The position numbers were made by a program, and so were the translations under genes. Under the pieces are notes generated by a model. That model saw nothing but the letters and a program-made list of their open reading frames with translations. It ran no database searches and had not been told where the DNA came from. From Clostridia bacterium (lineage in GTDB: Bacteria; Bacillota; Clostridia; Oscillospirales; UBA644): a DNA stretch of 49,548 bases. This document shows positions 7,801 to 16,950 of the stretch, one piece after another. The stretch lies in contig JAGASR010000035.1 of the NCBI GenBank assembly GCA_017621705.1, positions 1 through 49,548 on the forward strand. Direction: 5' to 3'. Every line of letters starts with the position of its first letter. Position 1 is the stretch's first letter.

Positions 7801-10800
7801 ACTCAAAATCGAGGTCACAACTTATAGCAAACCATAATTCTCCGTTTTCCGAAGAACCGTCACGAGGTCTTCGACGAAGAATAACCGTCCGAGCCTGCTT
7901 ATCGTAAAAAGCTTCAATGAAAAGCGAAGAGAACGCAGGATGAGCATTTTCAGCCATTATATCAGCAAGGACGGGCTCGAGATACAACAAAAATTCGCCC
8001 TCAGGCACAGTCTGCACAGTTGATCTGACCGAAAATTCACGAATTTCACACGGACAGAGAGGGTCGGCGCTTACGCTCTGACGAGTCTCAACGGAGCGTG
8101 TTTTTGCGTAAAAGACGCATTTACCGTCTTCAAAAAGAGTTTTATACTGTATTTTTCTATCATACATCGGAGCGAAAGTGCACGGCACGACCGTTTTTTC
8201 GATCCTCGTCATTGCAAAAACTCCTTTCGGAGCTTTCGTCATATCGCGAAATCTGGTAACGCTTTTTCCGTCAAACGAAAGATAACCGTTGCCCGAATCG
8301 GTCAGAACATCTGAAAGTCCGCCGCCGATAACGGTACGAACGGACGGATCTTTTTCAGAAACAGGCGTGTGATCTTCGGTTCGGGGACGGTATCTGTCGC
8401 CTTTATCCTTTTGCTCGGTCGGATGCTCGGAATAGCGGACGATACGCGACGGCGGCCGTTTTTGAAGTAAAGAAGAAAACGCCGACATGCGCTCATCCAT
8501 AAACCTGTTTACGACGATATTATCTTTAAGGTAATTTTCGCACGCAAGAAAAGACATGCCGAGGTGATGAACCATACTGTTCATGATAACCGATGAAACA
8601 TTGGGATGCGATGAAAAAGACGGATAATCGACCGCATCGTAATACCCAAATTCACCTTTTGCGCCGAGACGAGAAAAAAGCTCGAGATTTCGCCGAACCG
8701 TATTTCCGTCCGCTATCGGAAGAGTTAAAAAAGACGAATACGGGCTTACGACACTATCTCCCTTTCCCTCAAAATCGCCTTTTACGGACAGCGCACGGAC
8801 TCCGAAAGCTTTATACTGATAATTCAGCTCGCGGTCAAAAGCATAATACGCACTTTCAGATATTCCCCACGGCACATCAGGCGGCACAGCGGCACGCTGA
8901 CTGTCATACGCAAACCGAAGCATTTCCTCATCGAGCGAACATTCGCTGACGGGCAGGAAAAGATGAGGCATGAAGAACTCAAACATCGTTCCGCTCCAGC
9001 TTTTTACACCGAGAAAACCTTTGTTTAAAGTATAAAAACGGTCTAGCGATGCCCAATGTTTTTTCGGGACGGATCCAGTGGCGACCGCAAAATAGCTCGT
9101 CAACCGTGCTTCCGAAGCATAAAGATCGTAGTGAGAATCCGTAAAGCGTTCGTTTTCAGCATCATAGCCTATTCTGAAAAGTTCACGCCGCTTATCGTAA
9201 AGAAAAGAGAAATCGGTCTGAGAAAGAAGAGTTTCGACACGCTCCGCAAGATTTCTCGAACTTGCGCCGCCGAAAGAAAGGAGCGCATTTTTCAGAGTAT
9301 AGAGACAGACCGCGAGGTTGCCGTTATCGACCGTTGAAATAAATCTCGGTTTGAGCGGCTTTTTGGTGACGGTATCATACCAGTTGAGAAAATGACCGTG
9401 AACACGTTCAAGGCTTTCGACGGAAGAAAGCTGTTTATCCAAAAGAAAAAACATCCTTTCCGCGCTGATAAAGCCCATATCGCGAGCCCCGACTATGCAA
9501 AGAAGAGAGAGGCCGATATTTGTCGGTGACGTGCGTTCAGCACAGATACGAACCGGTGCTTCCTGAAAATTATCCGGTGGAAGATAATTATTGCGTTCAT
9601 TGAGAAAAGTCTCGAAATATTTCCAGATATCCGCCATGCATTCGGTAAAAAACTCCGAATCGGAGACCTTTCGTTTAACTTTTTCTCCCGAAGAAAGGAC
9701 ATGCATCACGATCGGCGCCGCAAGCCATAAAATCGCGATCGGAATAAAAAAGAGTCTGAAAACAAATAGCGCACCGATCAGCTGCGGCAACATCGCAAAA
9801 AGAGTTTCACGGAAAGTCCCTTTGAGTTTTTTATCCGACGCATCCGCAGTTGTCCACTCAAGGAGCTTTTTACCGCTGATAAACGAACGCCAGACAGCAC
9901 GCACGGCGGCATCTGCAGCCGTATATGAAAAATACGGCAGACACATGAAATTCAGAAGCGAAAAAAGAATATTTTCCGTTCCCGAAACTGCACGCGCGGT
10001 TTTATGACGGATATATTGGCTTTGTCCGAGATCGAAAAGACCGAAAACGATATCCGTAAGAGGGGCCGCAAAGGCAGCCCTTATACCGAGAAGCGCAAGC
10101 CAGATGTTATTTGCAAAAAAAGAATAAATAATGAGGGTCAGCACGCACGGCGGCAACAAAGAACGGCGAAGATTATCAAAGATCTTGAATTTGCTGACTT
10201 TCCCGAGCGGATTTCTGACGGTGATCCCGTTTTTCGTTTTTATACTGCCGAAAAGATAACGAAGATTCTGCCAGTCGCCTCGGATCCACCGATGAGAACG
10301 TTTTGAATAAGAAACTATATTTTTCGGCACGGAATCACTGAATACCGCATCGGAAACGTTTACCGTCCGCAAAAAACATCCCTCAAGGATATCGTGACTG
10401 AGAACACTGTTTTCCGGGAACACCGTAGCCGCAATTTTATTGAAAGCATCGATATTCACAGCGCCTTTGCCCGAAAAAATACCTTCCCCGAAAAGATCCT
10501 GATAAAGATCGAATGAGACATTTTCATAGACTTCTGTGCCGCCCGAAGAAGAAATAATGCGCGTAAAACCATTTGAACGAGCGCTTTTAAGATCAATATC
10601 AATCCTCGGAACGGCGACCGCATAACCGTCCTTTACGGCAGTCATCTCCCCGTTGAAAACAGGCTCGGAAAGAGGATGAGAGAGAACCGAGATCAGTTTT
10701 TTTACGCTTTCGGGCTCGGGTACGGTATCGCTGTCGAGCGAAACGAAATACTCGGCATCAAAGACATTATCCGAAAGAAAAATGAATCTATCGGGATCAT

Positions 10801-11998
10801 GATCTTTTACCGCCGCAAGAAGATCGCATATCGCGCCGCGTTTTCGCTCATGCCCCGAAAATTGCCCCGTTTCCTGATTATATGACCGTTTTCTTACTGC
10901 GGCAAAAAATACGTTCCCGAACTCTCTGTTAAGCTTTGAAATACGCTCCTGAACACGTTTTACAGTCTCATCATCGTCGGGTGCCGACGGGCTTGCGGAA
11001 GCGGGAAGATCCGCAAGAATTCCGAAAAATATATTGTCGGCATCGCTTTTGTTAGTGTAATAAAGCTGTTTTAAGCGCTCGGCATATTTATCGGCATCTG
11101 CGGAAGAAGAAAGGAACGTGACGACCGTGACAAGCGTTTTCTTATCGCATTTTTCGTTTCTCGCAATATATTCGGCACGTTTTACCGAGCCGAAAAATCT
11201 GTCAAAGATAACCTTTACTATCTCGAAAACGGGAAGGAACGAAAATATCGCCGCAACGGCGGAGCGTGAAAATATGCCGATCAGTAAAGACGAAACGATG
11301 GGCAAAATAAACGTAAGCGGAATATAAAATTTATTCTCTTTTTTCTCTAAAAGATAATAACCGATATGCGCGCGTTTGCCGACGGATGACGATGCTTTTA
11401 AGACGATCTGCTCGGCAAGCTCGGATTCGGATACGCCGTTTTTTCCCGCAAGTACGGAAAGTCTGTGCCGATAGAGATCTTTCGATTCTTTATCGAGCAG
11501 AGTATACGCCTTATCTCTGCAAAGGATCCGTTCACAGCGGCTGAGCTTCGCATAAAGATCAGCACAATCGTATTTTTCCAAAAGACTGAGATACGAAATA
11601 AGCTTTGCCGTTTGAGACACGGCTTCGGTATTATCGTTATCCTTTTCGTATTTATCGCAGAAGAACGAAAGCTTCTCAAGCGCCGCAAGTTTGAACATCT
11701 CAATAACGGACGATATCTCGGTGCCCGTAAGATCATTGGAAACGGAAACCGACTCCAGATATTTTTCGAAAGTTTCCACGTTCACATTGGGAACGCCGAA
11801 CCCGAAAAAGTCGCAGGCAATATCGTAAATACGTACACGACCGTCGGATGCTGTCAGTTTTTTCCGGCCTTTTTCGGAGAGAAAAGTTCCGAGAGAAACA
11901 GCAGAAGCTCGAATGATATGTTCCCCTTCAAGTATCTGCGGCATACGGGATCTTTCGACTGTCCGAAGAGATGATATGAAAATTTTTTTTATGTTCAT
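4826..11998 (-). CDS. cyclic beta-1,2-glucan synthase-like GT84-GH94 protein (NdvB/ChvB-like)
   Basis: 2390 residues, the largest gene here. In order: an N-terminal region, membrane helices (about 225-275), a GT84 glucosyltransferase domain (DSDT near 421, RWIRGDWQ near 571), further membrane helices (about 600-760), a glycoamylase-like domain (about 790-1200), and GH94-type domains with GGYGIDD near 1672, GFRDQLQD near 1943, HWWHD, RTRFSDDLLWLPY and the phosphorylase catalytic motif GDWNDGMN near 2078. In the Agrobacterium and Brucella proteins GT84 builds the beta-1,2-glucan and the GH94 part controls chain length; those are about 2800 residues, so this one is shorter. It stands alone, with no visible transporter or beta-1,2-glucanase beside it. 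The start ATG has AGAGG 7 nt before it. The product may be a linear or cyclic beta-1,2-glucan or a related glucan. Confidence 0.85.
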   Translation of the reverse strand: MNIKKIFISSLRTVERSRMPQILEGEHIIRASAVSLGTFLSEKGRKKLTASDGRVRIYDIACDFFGFGVPNVNVETFEKYLESVSVSNDLTGTEISSVIEMFKLAALEKLSFFCDKYEKDNDNTEAVSQTAKLISYLSLLEKYDCADLYAKLSRCERILCRDKAYTLLDKESKDLYRHRLSVLAGKNGVSESELAEQIVLKASSSVGKRAHIGYYLLEKKENKFYIPLTFILPIVSSLLIGIFSRSAVAAIFSFLPVFEIVKVIFDRFFGSVKRAEYIARNEKCDKKTLVTVVTFLSSSADADKYAERLKQLYYTNKSDADNIFFGILADLPASASPSAPDDDETVKRVQERISKLNREFGNVFFAAVRKRSYNQETGQFSGHERKRGAICDLLAAVKDHDPDRFIFLSDNVFDAEYFVSLDSDTVPEPESVKKLISVLSHPLSEPVFNGEMTAVKDGYAVAVPRIDIDLKSARSNGFTRIISSSGGTEVYENVSFDLYQDLFGEGIFSGKGAVNIDAFNKIAATVFPENSVLSHDILEGCFLRTVNVSDAVFSDSVPKNIVSYSKRSHRWIRGDWQNLRYLFGSIKTKNGITVRNPLGKVSKFKIFDNLRRSLLPPCVLTLIIYSFFANNIWLALLGIRAAFAAPLTDIVFGLFDLGQSQYIRHKTARAVSGTENILFSLLNFMCLPYFSYTAADAAVRAVWRSFISGKKLLEWTTADASDKKLKGTFRETLFAMLPQLIGALFVFRLFFIPIAILWLAAPIVMHVLSSGEKVKRKVSDSEFFTECMADIWKYFETFLNERNNYLPPDNFQEAPVRICAERTSPTNIGLSLLCIVGARDMGFISAERMFFLLDKQLSSVESLERVHGHFLNWYDTVTKKPLKPRFISTVDNGNLAVCLYTLKNALLSFGGASSRNLAERVETLLSQTDFSFLYDKRRELFRIGYDAENERFTDSHYDLYASEARLTSYFAVATGSVPKKHWASLDRFYTLNKGFLGVKSWSGTMFEFFMPHLFLPVSECSLDEEMLRFAYDSQRAAVPPDVPWGISESAYYAFDRELNYQYKAFGVRALSVKGDFEGKGDSVVSPYSSFLTLPIADGNTVRRNLELFSRLGAKGEFGYYDAVDYPSFSSHPNVSSVIMNSMVHHLGMSFLACENYLKDNIVVNRFMDERMSAFSSLLQKRPPSRIVRYSEHPTEQKDKGDRYRPRTEDHTPVSEKDPSVRTVIGGGLSDVLTDSGNGYLSFDGKSVTRFRDMTKAPKGVFAMTRIEKTVVPCTFAPMYDRKIQYKTLFEDGKCVFYAKTRSVETRQSVSADPLCPCEIREFSVRSTVQTVPEGEFLLYLEPVLADIMAENAHPAFSSLFIEAFYDKQARTVILRRRPRDGSSENGELWFAISCDLDFEFELSRFAVLKRGLAERSLPDAFDLPFSCEAAGPVDACVALRAKFDLKDDNTFRVFLSVGRSRTEVMSYISKAKDRTFDYYAEKNAAAVLRSYGSISAQKEDVRLFELMLSRLFSVKKRVANVSGGGEEVFWKYGVSGDFPIILIRTDETNIRKCKAFIKAFILLKNADIPCEMVFCFSEGGSYERRIWNGLRSYFREFSKEDLLDRRGGAFLANIVDVSDFNAFRAVADFYIDLSKNNAIRPRKLHYPKPLPKSVEPKKIFYRKKMGLGGFIDGGYGIDDKSSFPYRPVWSHVLANPSFGTVVTESDAGFAFARNSSLNKITPWSGDPVCGCGGERLTFTEDGQIFDLLSGSSASFFNGWAEYRSSACGADFTVKIFVPESISAKIIVVSVVNGGGEKTVDYCADIIMNSSEKRGGVVREITPKTVYFTNPYNSTFPEGCAFLSGEKTGDGRASFSVGAGEKKTSFFVLGYEKNRACAESLAESLDIYTVYGELEKIEQSRSCIKIKTPNESLDLFYNTFLLSQVINSRIYARSGFYQCGGAFGFRDQLQDCICVSSVFPRLLKRQIIRAASRQFTDGDVFHWWHDLPSGPKGARTRFSDDLLWLPYAACEYAEKTGSDKIFNCKVEYLVGRQLDENEKEAYIEAHGSGVVETVFDHCVRAVKKACTAGSHGLVLFGCGDWNDGMNNIDGGQTVFTTMFAITVLERFSAVCERLGKTEERDFCLEKAKAYRFAVENTCYDKDRFVRGFFADGTPFGTEKNTDCKVDLLPQSFAAIVGGFDEEKVRTALSTAEKYLVDRKNGIIKLFSPPFFDGSENPGYIKGYIPGVRENGGQYTHAAVWFALAHFRTGQTEKAVEFLDIINPVNHSKTPEDIRRYRGEPYVLSADVYSNSAHVGMAGWSQYTGAAGWYFKVVTEELLGIKRKNGALFIEPSLPDSWDGFSAEIFIDGTRVILTVENGSDKLWVDGYPKAFVPLDGKRHTVKLTKSTKTED

Positions 11999-12009
11999 AG
12001 TTAAGCCTC

Positions 12010-12038
12010 TTGAAATTTTTTCCGTATTATTGTATAAT
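12010..12038 (+). promoter_or_regulatory. sigma-A promoter for tex
   Basis: TTGAAA (12010-12015), a 17-bp spacer and TATAAT (12033-12038), giving a leader of about 95 nt. The divergent glucan synthase gene starts at 11998; I could not pick a convincing promoter for it. Confidence 0.7.
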
Positions 12039-12140
12039 AGTAATGTTGCGGCAGTATTTTACCGCACCGACAATACGGCATACGATAGTATTGTGTTTTT
12101 TAAGGCAAATTATACCTCACGGAAAGGAATTATATAAATA

Positions 12141-14288
12141 ATGAACATAAACGAGATCCTTTGTTCCGAATTCAAGATCAAAAAAGATCATCTCGACAAT
12201 ATCGTTAATCTTATCGATGACGGCAATACGATCCCCTTCATCGCGCGTTACAGAAAAGAAATGACGGGCTCCTGCGATGACCAGGTGCTTCGCGAGATCG
12301 CAGACCGTCTCGAATATTTAAGAAACCTCGAAAAACGTAAGCAGGAAGTTTCAGACAGCATTATCGCGCAGGAAAAGATGACCGACGAGATCGCGCAGGC
12401 ACTCGCCGCAGCCGAAACTCTCTCTGCGGTCGAGGATATTTACCGTCCGTTCAAGCAAAAGAGAAGAACAAAAGCATCTATCGCAAAAGAAAAAGGCCTC
12501 GAACCCCTTGCGACCGTACTTCTCGCTCAGGAGATAACAAGCGGCGACCTTATAGCAATGGCTTCCGAATATATCGATGAAGAAAAAGGCGTTGCAACCG
12601 CAGAAGAAGCACTCGAAGGCGCTTCGGATATAATTGCGGAGATCGTTTCAGACGACCCCGAAGTCAGAAAACAGCTCAAAGAACTCATTCAGAAAGAAGC
12701 TGTAATAACCTCGAAGCAGGCAAAAGAGGGCGAATCGGTATACACCATGTATTACGATTATTCCGAGCCCGTAAAATCAGTTCCGAGCCACAGAATTCTT
12801 GCCATTAACCGCGGTGAGAACGAAGAATGGTTAAGTGTCTCCGTCGGCCTTTCCGAAGACCGTGCGCTCAAAACGATCAACGATCTTTATATCAAGCAGG
12901 GCTCGATCTCGACCGAATTTGTTGAAAATGCGATAAAAGACAGTTACAACAGACTTATTTTCCCCTCTGTCGAACGTGAGACAAGAAGCGGACTTACCGA
13001 AAAAGCAGACGAGCAGGCTATAAAGATGTTCGGTCTTAACCTCAAACCGCTCCTCATGCAGCCGCCCGTCAAAGGCAAGACCGTGCTTGCAGTCGACCCC
13101 GCATACAGAACGGGCTGCAAGATCTGCGCCATCGATGAAAACGGCAAAGTTTTAATGACTGACGTCATCTACCCCACTCCGCCGCAGAGCAAGATTGCGG
13201 AAGCCGCAGAGAAAGTAAAGAAATATATTGCAAAATTCAATGTTGACTGCATTTCGATCGGCAACGGCACAGCATCGAAAGAGACAGAGATCTTCATCGC
13301 AGATACTATCCGCGACCTCGATAAAAAAGTTACATACATGGTCGTAAACGAAGCGGGCGCATCCGTATATTCCGCATCGAAGCTCGGTGCCGAAGAATTC
13401 CCCGAATTTGACGTTTCACTCCGTTCCGCAGTTTCTATCGGCAGAAGACTTCAGGACCCCCTCGCAGAGCTCGTAAAGATCGATCCGAAGAGCATCGGTG
13501 TCGGTCAGTATCAGCACGATATGCCGCAGGCAAGGCTCGATGCAGCGCTTTCGGGCGTCGTTGAAGGATGCGTAAACTCCGTAGGTGTCGATATCAATAC
13601 CGCATCCCCGTCTCTTCTTTCTTATGTTGCAGGCATCAACTCCGCTATTGCAAAAAATATCGTTGCATACAGAGACGAAAACGGTGCATTCCGTTCAAGA
13701 AAAGAATTTTTGAAAGTCAAAAAACTCGGACCCAAGGCATTTGAACAGTGCGCAGGCTTTTTGCGTATTCCCGGTGCGGAAAATCCGCTTGATAACACCG
13801 CAGTACACCCCGAATCATACTCCGCGGCAGAAAAGCTGCTCGGACTTTTCGGATACACGCCCAAAGACGTTACGGACGGCGGTCTTACACTCCTCACCGT
13901 AAAACTCGATAAATACGGAAAACAGAAAGCCGCAGATGACTGCGGAATCGGTCTTCCCACTCTTAACGATATCATCACCGAAATTCTCAAGCCAGGCAGA
14001 GACATCAGAGACGAGCTTCCCCCGCCCCTTCTTCGTTCCGATATTATGGATATAAAAGACCTCAAGGAGGGCATGGTATTTACGGGAACCGTCAGAAACG
14101 TCATTGACTTCGGTGTTTTCGTCGATATCGGCGTTCATCAGGACGGACTTGTGCATATTTCGCAGGTTGCCGACAGATATATCAAGCACCCGTCGGAAGT
14201 TGTAAAGGTCGGAGACATAGTAAACGTCAAGATTTTAGGCGTTGACGTTGCGAAAAAACGTATTTCTCTGACGATGAAAACAAAGTAA
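12141..14288 (+). CDS. tex: Tex family RNA-binding transcription accessory protein
   Basis: 715 residues, the normal Tex length. Order: N-terminal Tex helical domain (IPFIARYRKEMTG), a YqgF/RNase H-like domain (LAVDPAYRTGCKICAID near 315), a helix-hairpin-helix region (about 490-545, with KKLGPKAFEQCAGFLRI) and a C-terminal S1 domain (about 640-715, GTVRNVIDFGVFVDIG). Tex binds nucleic acid and RNA polymerase-associated complexes and affects transcription and stress tolerance. It is monocistronic here, with its own promoter and terminator. Confidence 0.97.
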   Translation: MNINEILCSEFKIKKDHLDNIVNLIDDGNTIPFIARYRKEMTGSCDDQVLREIADRLEYLRNLEKRKQEVSDSIIAQEKMTDEIAQALAAAETLSAVEDIYRPFKQKRRTKASIAKEKGLEPLATVLLAQEITSGDLIAMASEYIDEEKGVATAEEALEGASDIIAEIVSDDPEVRKQLKELIQKEAVITSKQAKEGESVYTMYYDYSEPVKSVPSHRILAINRGENEEWLSVSVGLSEDRALKTINDLYIKQGSISTEFVENAIKDSYNRLIFPSVERETRSGLTEKADEQAIKMFGLNLKPLLMQPPVKGKTVLAVDPAYRTGCKICAIDENGKVLMTDVIYPTPPQSKIAEAAEKVKKYIAKFNVDCISIGNGTASKETEIFIADTIRDLDKKVTYMVVNEAGASVYSASKLGAEEFPEFDVSLRSAVSIGRRLQDPLAELVKIDPKSIGVGQYQHDMPQARLDAALSGVVEGCVNSVGVDINTASPSLLSYVAGINSAIAKNIVAYRDENGAFRSRKEFLKVKKLGPKAFEQCAGFLRIPGAENPLDNTAVHPESYSAAEKLLGLFGYTPKDVTDGGLTLLTVKLDKYGKQKAADDCGIGLPTLNDIITEILKPGRDIRDELPPPLLRSDIMDIKDLKEGMVFTGTVRNVIDFGVFVDIGVHQDGLVHISQVADRYIKHPSEVVKVGDIVNVKILGVDVAKKRISLTMKTK

Positions 14289-14300
14289 AATTAAAAATTA

Positions 14301-14355
14301 AAAGGTTTCTTTTCTGCGAAACATAATCTTTTCGCACGAAAGGAAACCTTTTTTT
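14301..14355 (+). terminator. terminator of tex
   Basis: AAAGGTTTC (14301-14309) pairs with GAAACCTTT (14343-14351), with partial inner pairing (GCGAA with TTCGC), followed by T14349-14355. Confidence 0.8.
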
Positions 14356-14366
14356 ACGCTCTTTAT

Positions 14367-14399
14367 GTGACAGAAAAAACGAAGCGGCTGTGATATACT
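14367..14399 (+). promoter_or_regulatory. putative spoIIGA promoter with long spacer
   Basis: A good extended -10 (TGA then TATACT, 14391-14399) but nothing like a -35 at 17 bp. GTGACA (14367-14372) is 21 bp upstream. The B. subtilis spoIIG promoter is known for an unusually long 22-bp spacer and for Spo0A activation. No TGTCGAA-type 0A box is evident by eye. Confidence 0.45.
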
Positions 14400-14429
14400 G
14401 TTGCCATAAAAAAACGGAGGTTACGACCG

Positions 14430-15263
14430 ATGTATCTAACCGAATTTACGAAAGCCGCCTCCGCACCGATGACGGTCTATATTGATATTCTTCTTTTCGT
14501 AAACCTTATAATAAACGGTGCGATCCTTTTCGCTTCGGCAAAGCTTACAGGAGCACGCACTTCTTTCGGACGGTTTGCGACAGCCGATGCGATTATCTCC
14601 GTTTACGGGCTTACGGTCTGTCTGCCTGCGATGAGTTTTACGCTCTGCACGGCAATAAAAACGGTCGTTTCGGTCTTTGTTTCAATGATCGCGTTCAGAA
14701 CACGAACCGTAAGATCATTACTGAAAAACACCTGCATTTTCCTTTTCTGTTCTTTTTGTTACGTGGCGGTCTTGATGTCGATACAAACCCTGCCGTTTTG
14801 CAAAAGCAGTATTTACGTACAAAACAGCGAGATATATTTCAATATCCCCGTACCTACACTGTTAACAGCGGCACTTTTCCTCCTTTTTGCGGCAACTGTG
14901 GCAGGACGGATATCGGCATCAAGAAAGCCCGAAAGCGCTTTTTGCGACTGCGAGATATTTATCGGAGGCGAAAAGATATCCCTTCGTTGCTTTCGGGACA
15001 GCGGAAATATGCTGAAAGACCCGATAACGGGCGATCCCGTGATGATCGCGGAAAAATGTATTATAGAAAAAGTTTCAACCGGCATTGCACAGACAAAAAT
15101 ACGCTTTATCCCATACCGCACGGCTGACGGAAAGACGGGAATACTCCACGCATTCCGTCCGGATAAAGTGACTGTAAACGGAGAAGAAAAACGGCTTCTG
15201 ATAGCCGTCAGCGATACGAAACTCGGAGACGAATTCAACGCAATAATCGGAACAAAAACATAA
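14430..15263 (+). CDS. spoIIGA: pro-sigma-E processing peptidase SpoIIGA
   Basis: 277 residues. The N-terminal half has about five membrane helices, beginning at VYIDILLFVNLIINGAIL as in SpoIIGA. The C-terminal half is the aspartic-protease-like domain with the active-site motif D190-S-G-N followed by DPITGDPVMI. SpoIIGA is the mother-cell septal membrane protease that removes the pro-sequence of sigma-E after a signal from the forespore. ATG 14430 has GGAGG 9 nt upstream and adds 13 residues before the usual start; ATG 14469 is an alternative without a visible ribosome binding site. sigE begins 15 nt after the stop. Confidence 0.93.
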   Translation: MYLTEFTKAASAPMTVYIDILLFVNLIINGAILFASAKLTGARTSFGRFATADAIISVYGLTVCLPAMSFTLCTAIKTVVSVFVSMIAFRTRTVRSLLKNTCIFLFCSFCYVAVLMSIQTLPFCKSSIYVQNSEIYFNIPVPTLLTAALFLLFAATVAGRISASRKPESAFCDCEIFIGGEKISLRCFRDSGNMLKDPITGDPVMIAEKCIIEKVSTGIAQTKIRFIPYRTADGKTGILHAFRPDKVTVNGEEKRLLIAVSDTKLGDEFNAIIGTKT

Positions 15264-15278
15264 AAGAAAGGCTGAAAA

Positions 15279-15977
15279 ATGAATCTTCTGAAAATACTGT
15301 CCGTGTTTCTGACAGACGATATTTATTATATCAACGGTTCGGAAACGCTCCCTCCGCCGCTTCCGCCCGAACGGGAAAACGAATTACTGGATATCCTTGC
15401 AAGTCAGGGCGAAAACGAAAAAGTCCGCAACGCGAAAAACGAGCTTATCGAGCATAATTTACGGCTTGTCGTTTATATCGCAAGAAAATTCGAAAACACG
15501 GGGATCAATCTCGAAGACCTCATCTCGATCGGTACTATCGGACTGATAAAGGCGATAAACACATTCAGACCCGATAAAAACATAAAGCTTGCGACATATT
15601 CTTCACGGTGCATCGAAAACGAGATACTTATGTTTTTACGCAAAACAAACGGCATAAAAAACGAGATCTCGATCGAAGAACCGTTAAACGTTGATTGGGA
15701 CGGGAACGAGCTTCTTTTATCGGATATTCTGGGAACGGACGAAAACGAAGTCTCAAAAAACGTTGAAAATGAAGCCGAGATCGATCAACTGAGAAAAGCG
15801 TTATCCTGTCTGAACGAACGTGAACAGCAGATCATGAGCCTGCGCTTCGGGCTTATCGGTTCAAAACGTGAATACACGCAAAAAGAAGTTGCGGATATGC
15901 TTGGGATCTCGCAGTCGTATATCTCCCGTCTCGAAAAAAAGATTTTGGAAAAGCTGAAAGATCAGCTGACCGTATAA
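15279..15977 (+). CDS. sigE: RNA polymerase sporulation sigma factor SigE (pro-sigma-E)
   Basis: 232 residues. A short pro-sequence ends in [16 protein letters not shown], matching the YYIGGSEALPPPL processing region of B. subtilis. Region 2 is highly conserved ([20 protein letters not shown], then [13 protein letters not shown]), and region 4.2 reads [17 protein letters not shown]. Sigma-E directs early mother-cell gene expression once SpoIIGA cleaves it. The pro-sequence is about 11 residues shorter than in B. subtilis. AAAGG precedes ATG 15279. The usual downstream sigG gene is absent; a terminator and the convergent arg operon follow. Confidence 0.97.
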   Translation: MNLLKILSVFLTDDIYYINGSETLPPPLPPERENELLDILASQGENEKVRNAKNELIEHNLRLVVYIARKFENTGINLEDLISIGTIGLIKAINTFRPDKNIKLATYSSRCIENEILMFLRKTNGIKNEISIEEPLNVDWDGNELLLSDILGTDENEVSKNVENEAEIDQLRKALSCLNEREQQIMSLRFGLIGSKREYTQKEVADMLGISQSYISRLEKKILEKLKDQLTV

Positions 15978-15982
15978 ATGAA

Positions 15983-16012
15983 AAATATCCACACGATAAC
16001 GTGTGGATATTT
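15983..16012. terminator. bidirectional terminator between sigE and argF
   Basis: A 13-bp perfect stem (15983-15995 and 16000-16012) with an ATAA loop, T-rich on both sides in the transcribed sense. It serves two convergent operons. Confidence 0.9.
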
Positions 16013-16024
16013 ATTTTTATTGAA

Positions 16025-16936
16025 TTATTTATGCATGCAGAGCCAGAGAACGGCTTTCTGCGCGTGAAGTCTGTTTTCTGCTTCGTCGAAGATTTCGTCT
16101 GCGTGAGCTTCGAAAACATCTTCGGTGATCTCGTCGCCTTTATGTGCGGGAAGACAGTGCTGAACCATGCAGCCTTCGTTTGCGACTGCGAGAAGTTTTT
16201 CATCGATGCAGTAGCCTGCGAATGCTTTTCTGCGGATCTCAGCTTCGCCTTCCTGCCCCATACTTGCCCATACGTCGGTAAAGATAACGTCTGCATCTTT
16301 AGCGGCTTCGAAAATATCGGTGGTCCAGGAGAACTTATCGCCGTAGGATTCGCCTACCTGCATGATATGTTCGCAGGGTTTATATGCTTCGGGAGTTGCG
16401 ATCGAGAAGCTCATGCCTGCGAGAAGGCAACCGACGAGGAGGCTGTTTGCCATGTTGTTGCCGTCGCCGATATAGCAAGCTTTAAGACCGTCAAAACCGC
16501 CCTTATGCTCTTTGATGGTGAGAAGGTCTGCGAGTACCTGGCAGGGATGGCAGTAGTCGGTAAGACCGTTGATGATAGGAAGACCGGAGTATTCCGCAAG
16601 CTCTTCAACGTCGGACTGTTTGAAAGTACGGATCATAATGCCGTCAAGATATCTGCCGAAAACACGCGCGGTATCTTTGATGGACTCGCCTCTGCCGAGC
16701 TGAAGATCGTTGCCGGAAAGGAAGAGAGGATAGCCGCCGAGCTGCTGCATACCGACTTCGAAAGAAACACGGGTTCTGGTGGAGCTCTTCTGGAAGATCA
16801 TACCGAGGGTCATGCCTTCGAGATTTTTGGTATTTTTCTTGTCTGCCTTGGTTTCGGCTTTCATTTCGGTCGCAATATCGAGTATTTCAAAAAGCTCTTT
16901 CTTAGAGAGCTGTTCCATTGTTAAAAGCGATTTCAT
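16025..16936 (-). CDS. argF: ornithine carbamoyltransferase
   Basis: 303 residues, normal length. The carbamoyl phosphate-binding motif S51-S-T-R-T-R, the HPCQ motif (near 133) and the HCLPA motif near 260 are intact. It converts ornithine and carbamoyl phosphate to citrulline. AGGAG precedes the start. It is the last gene of the arg operon, 14 nt after argD, and ends at a strong terminator. Confidence 0.97.
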   Translation of the reverse strand: MKSLLTMEQLSKKELFEILDIATEMKAETKADKKNTKNLEGMTLGMIFQKSSTRTRVSFEVGMQQLGGYPLFLSGNDLQLGRGESIKDTARVFGRYLDGIMIRTFKQSDVEELAEYSGLPIINGLTDYCHPCQVLADLLTIKEHKGGFDGLKACYIGDGNNMANSLLVGCLLAGMSFSIATPEAYKPCEHIMQVGESYGDKFSWTTDIFEAAKDADVIFTDVWASMGQEGEAEIRRKAFAGYCIDEKLLAVANEGCMVQHCLPAHKGDEITEDVFEAHADEIFDEAENRLHAQKAVLWLCMHK

Positions 16937-16950
16937 TATAAAACTCCTAA

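Noticed and set aside
16001..16924. 307-codon open frame antisense to argF
   Set aside because: It mirrors argF, whose catalytic motifs are all intact; no ribosome binding site or recognisable family.
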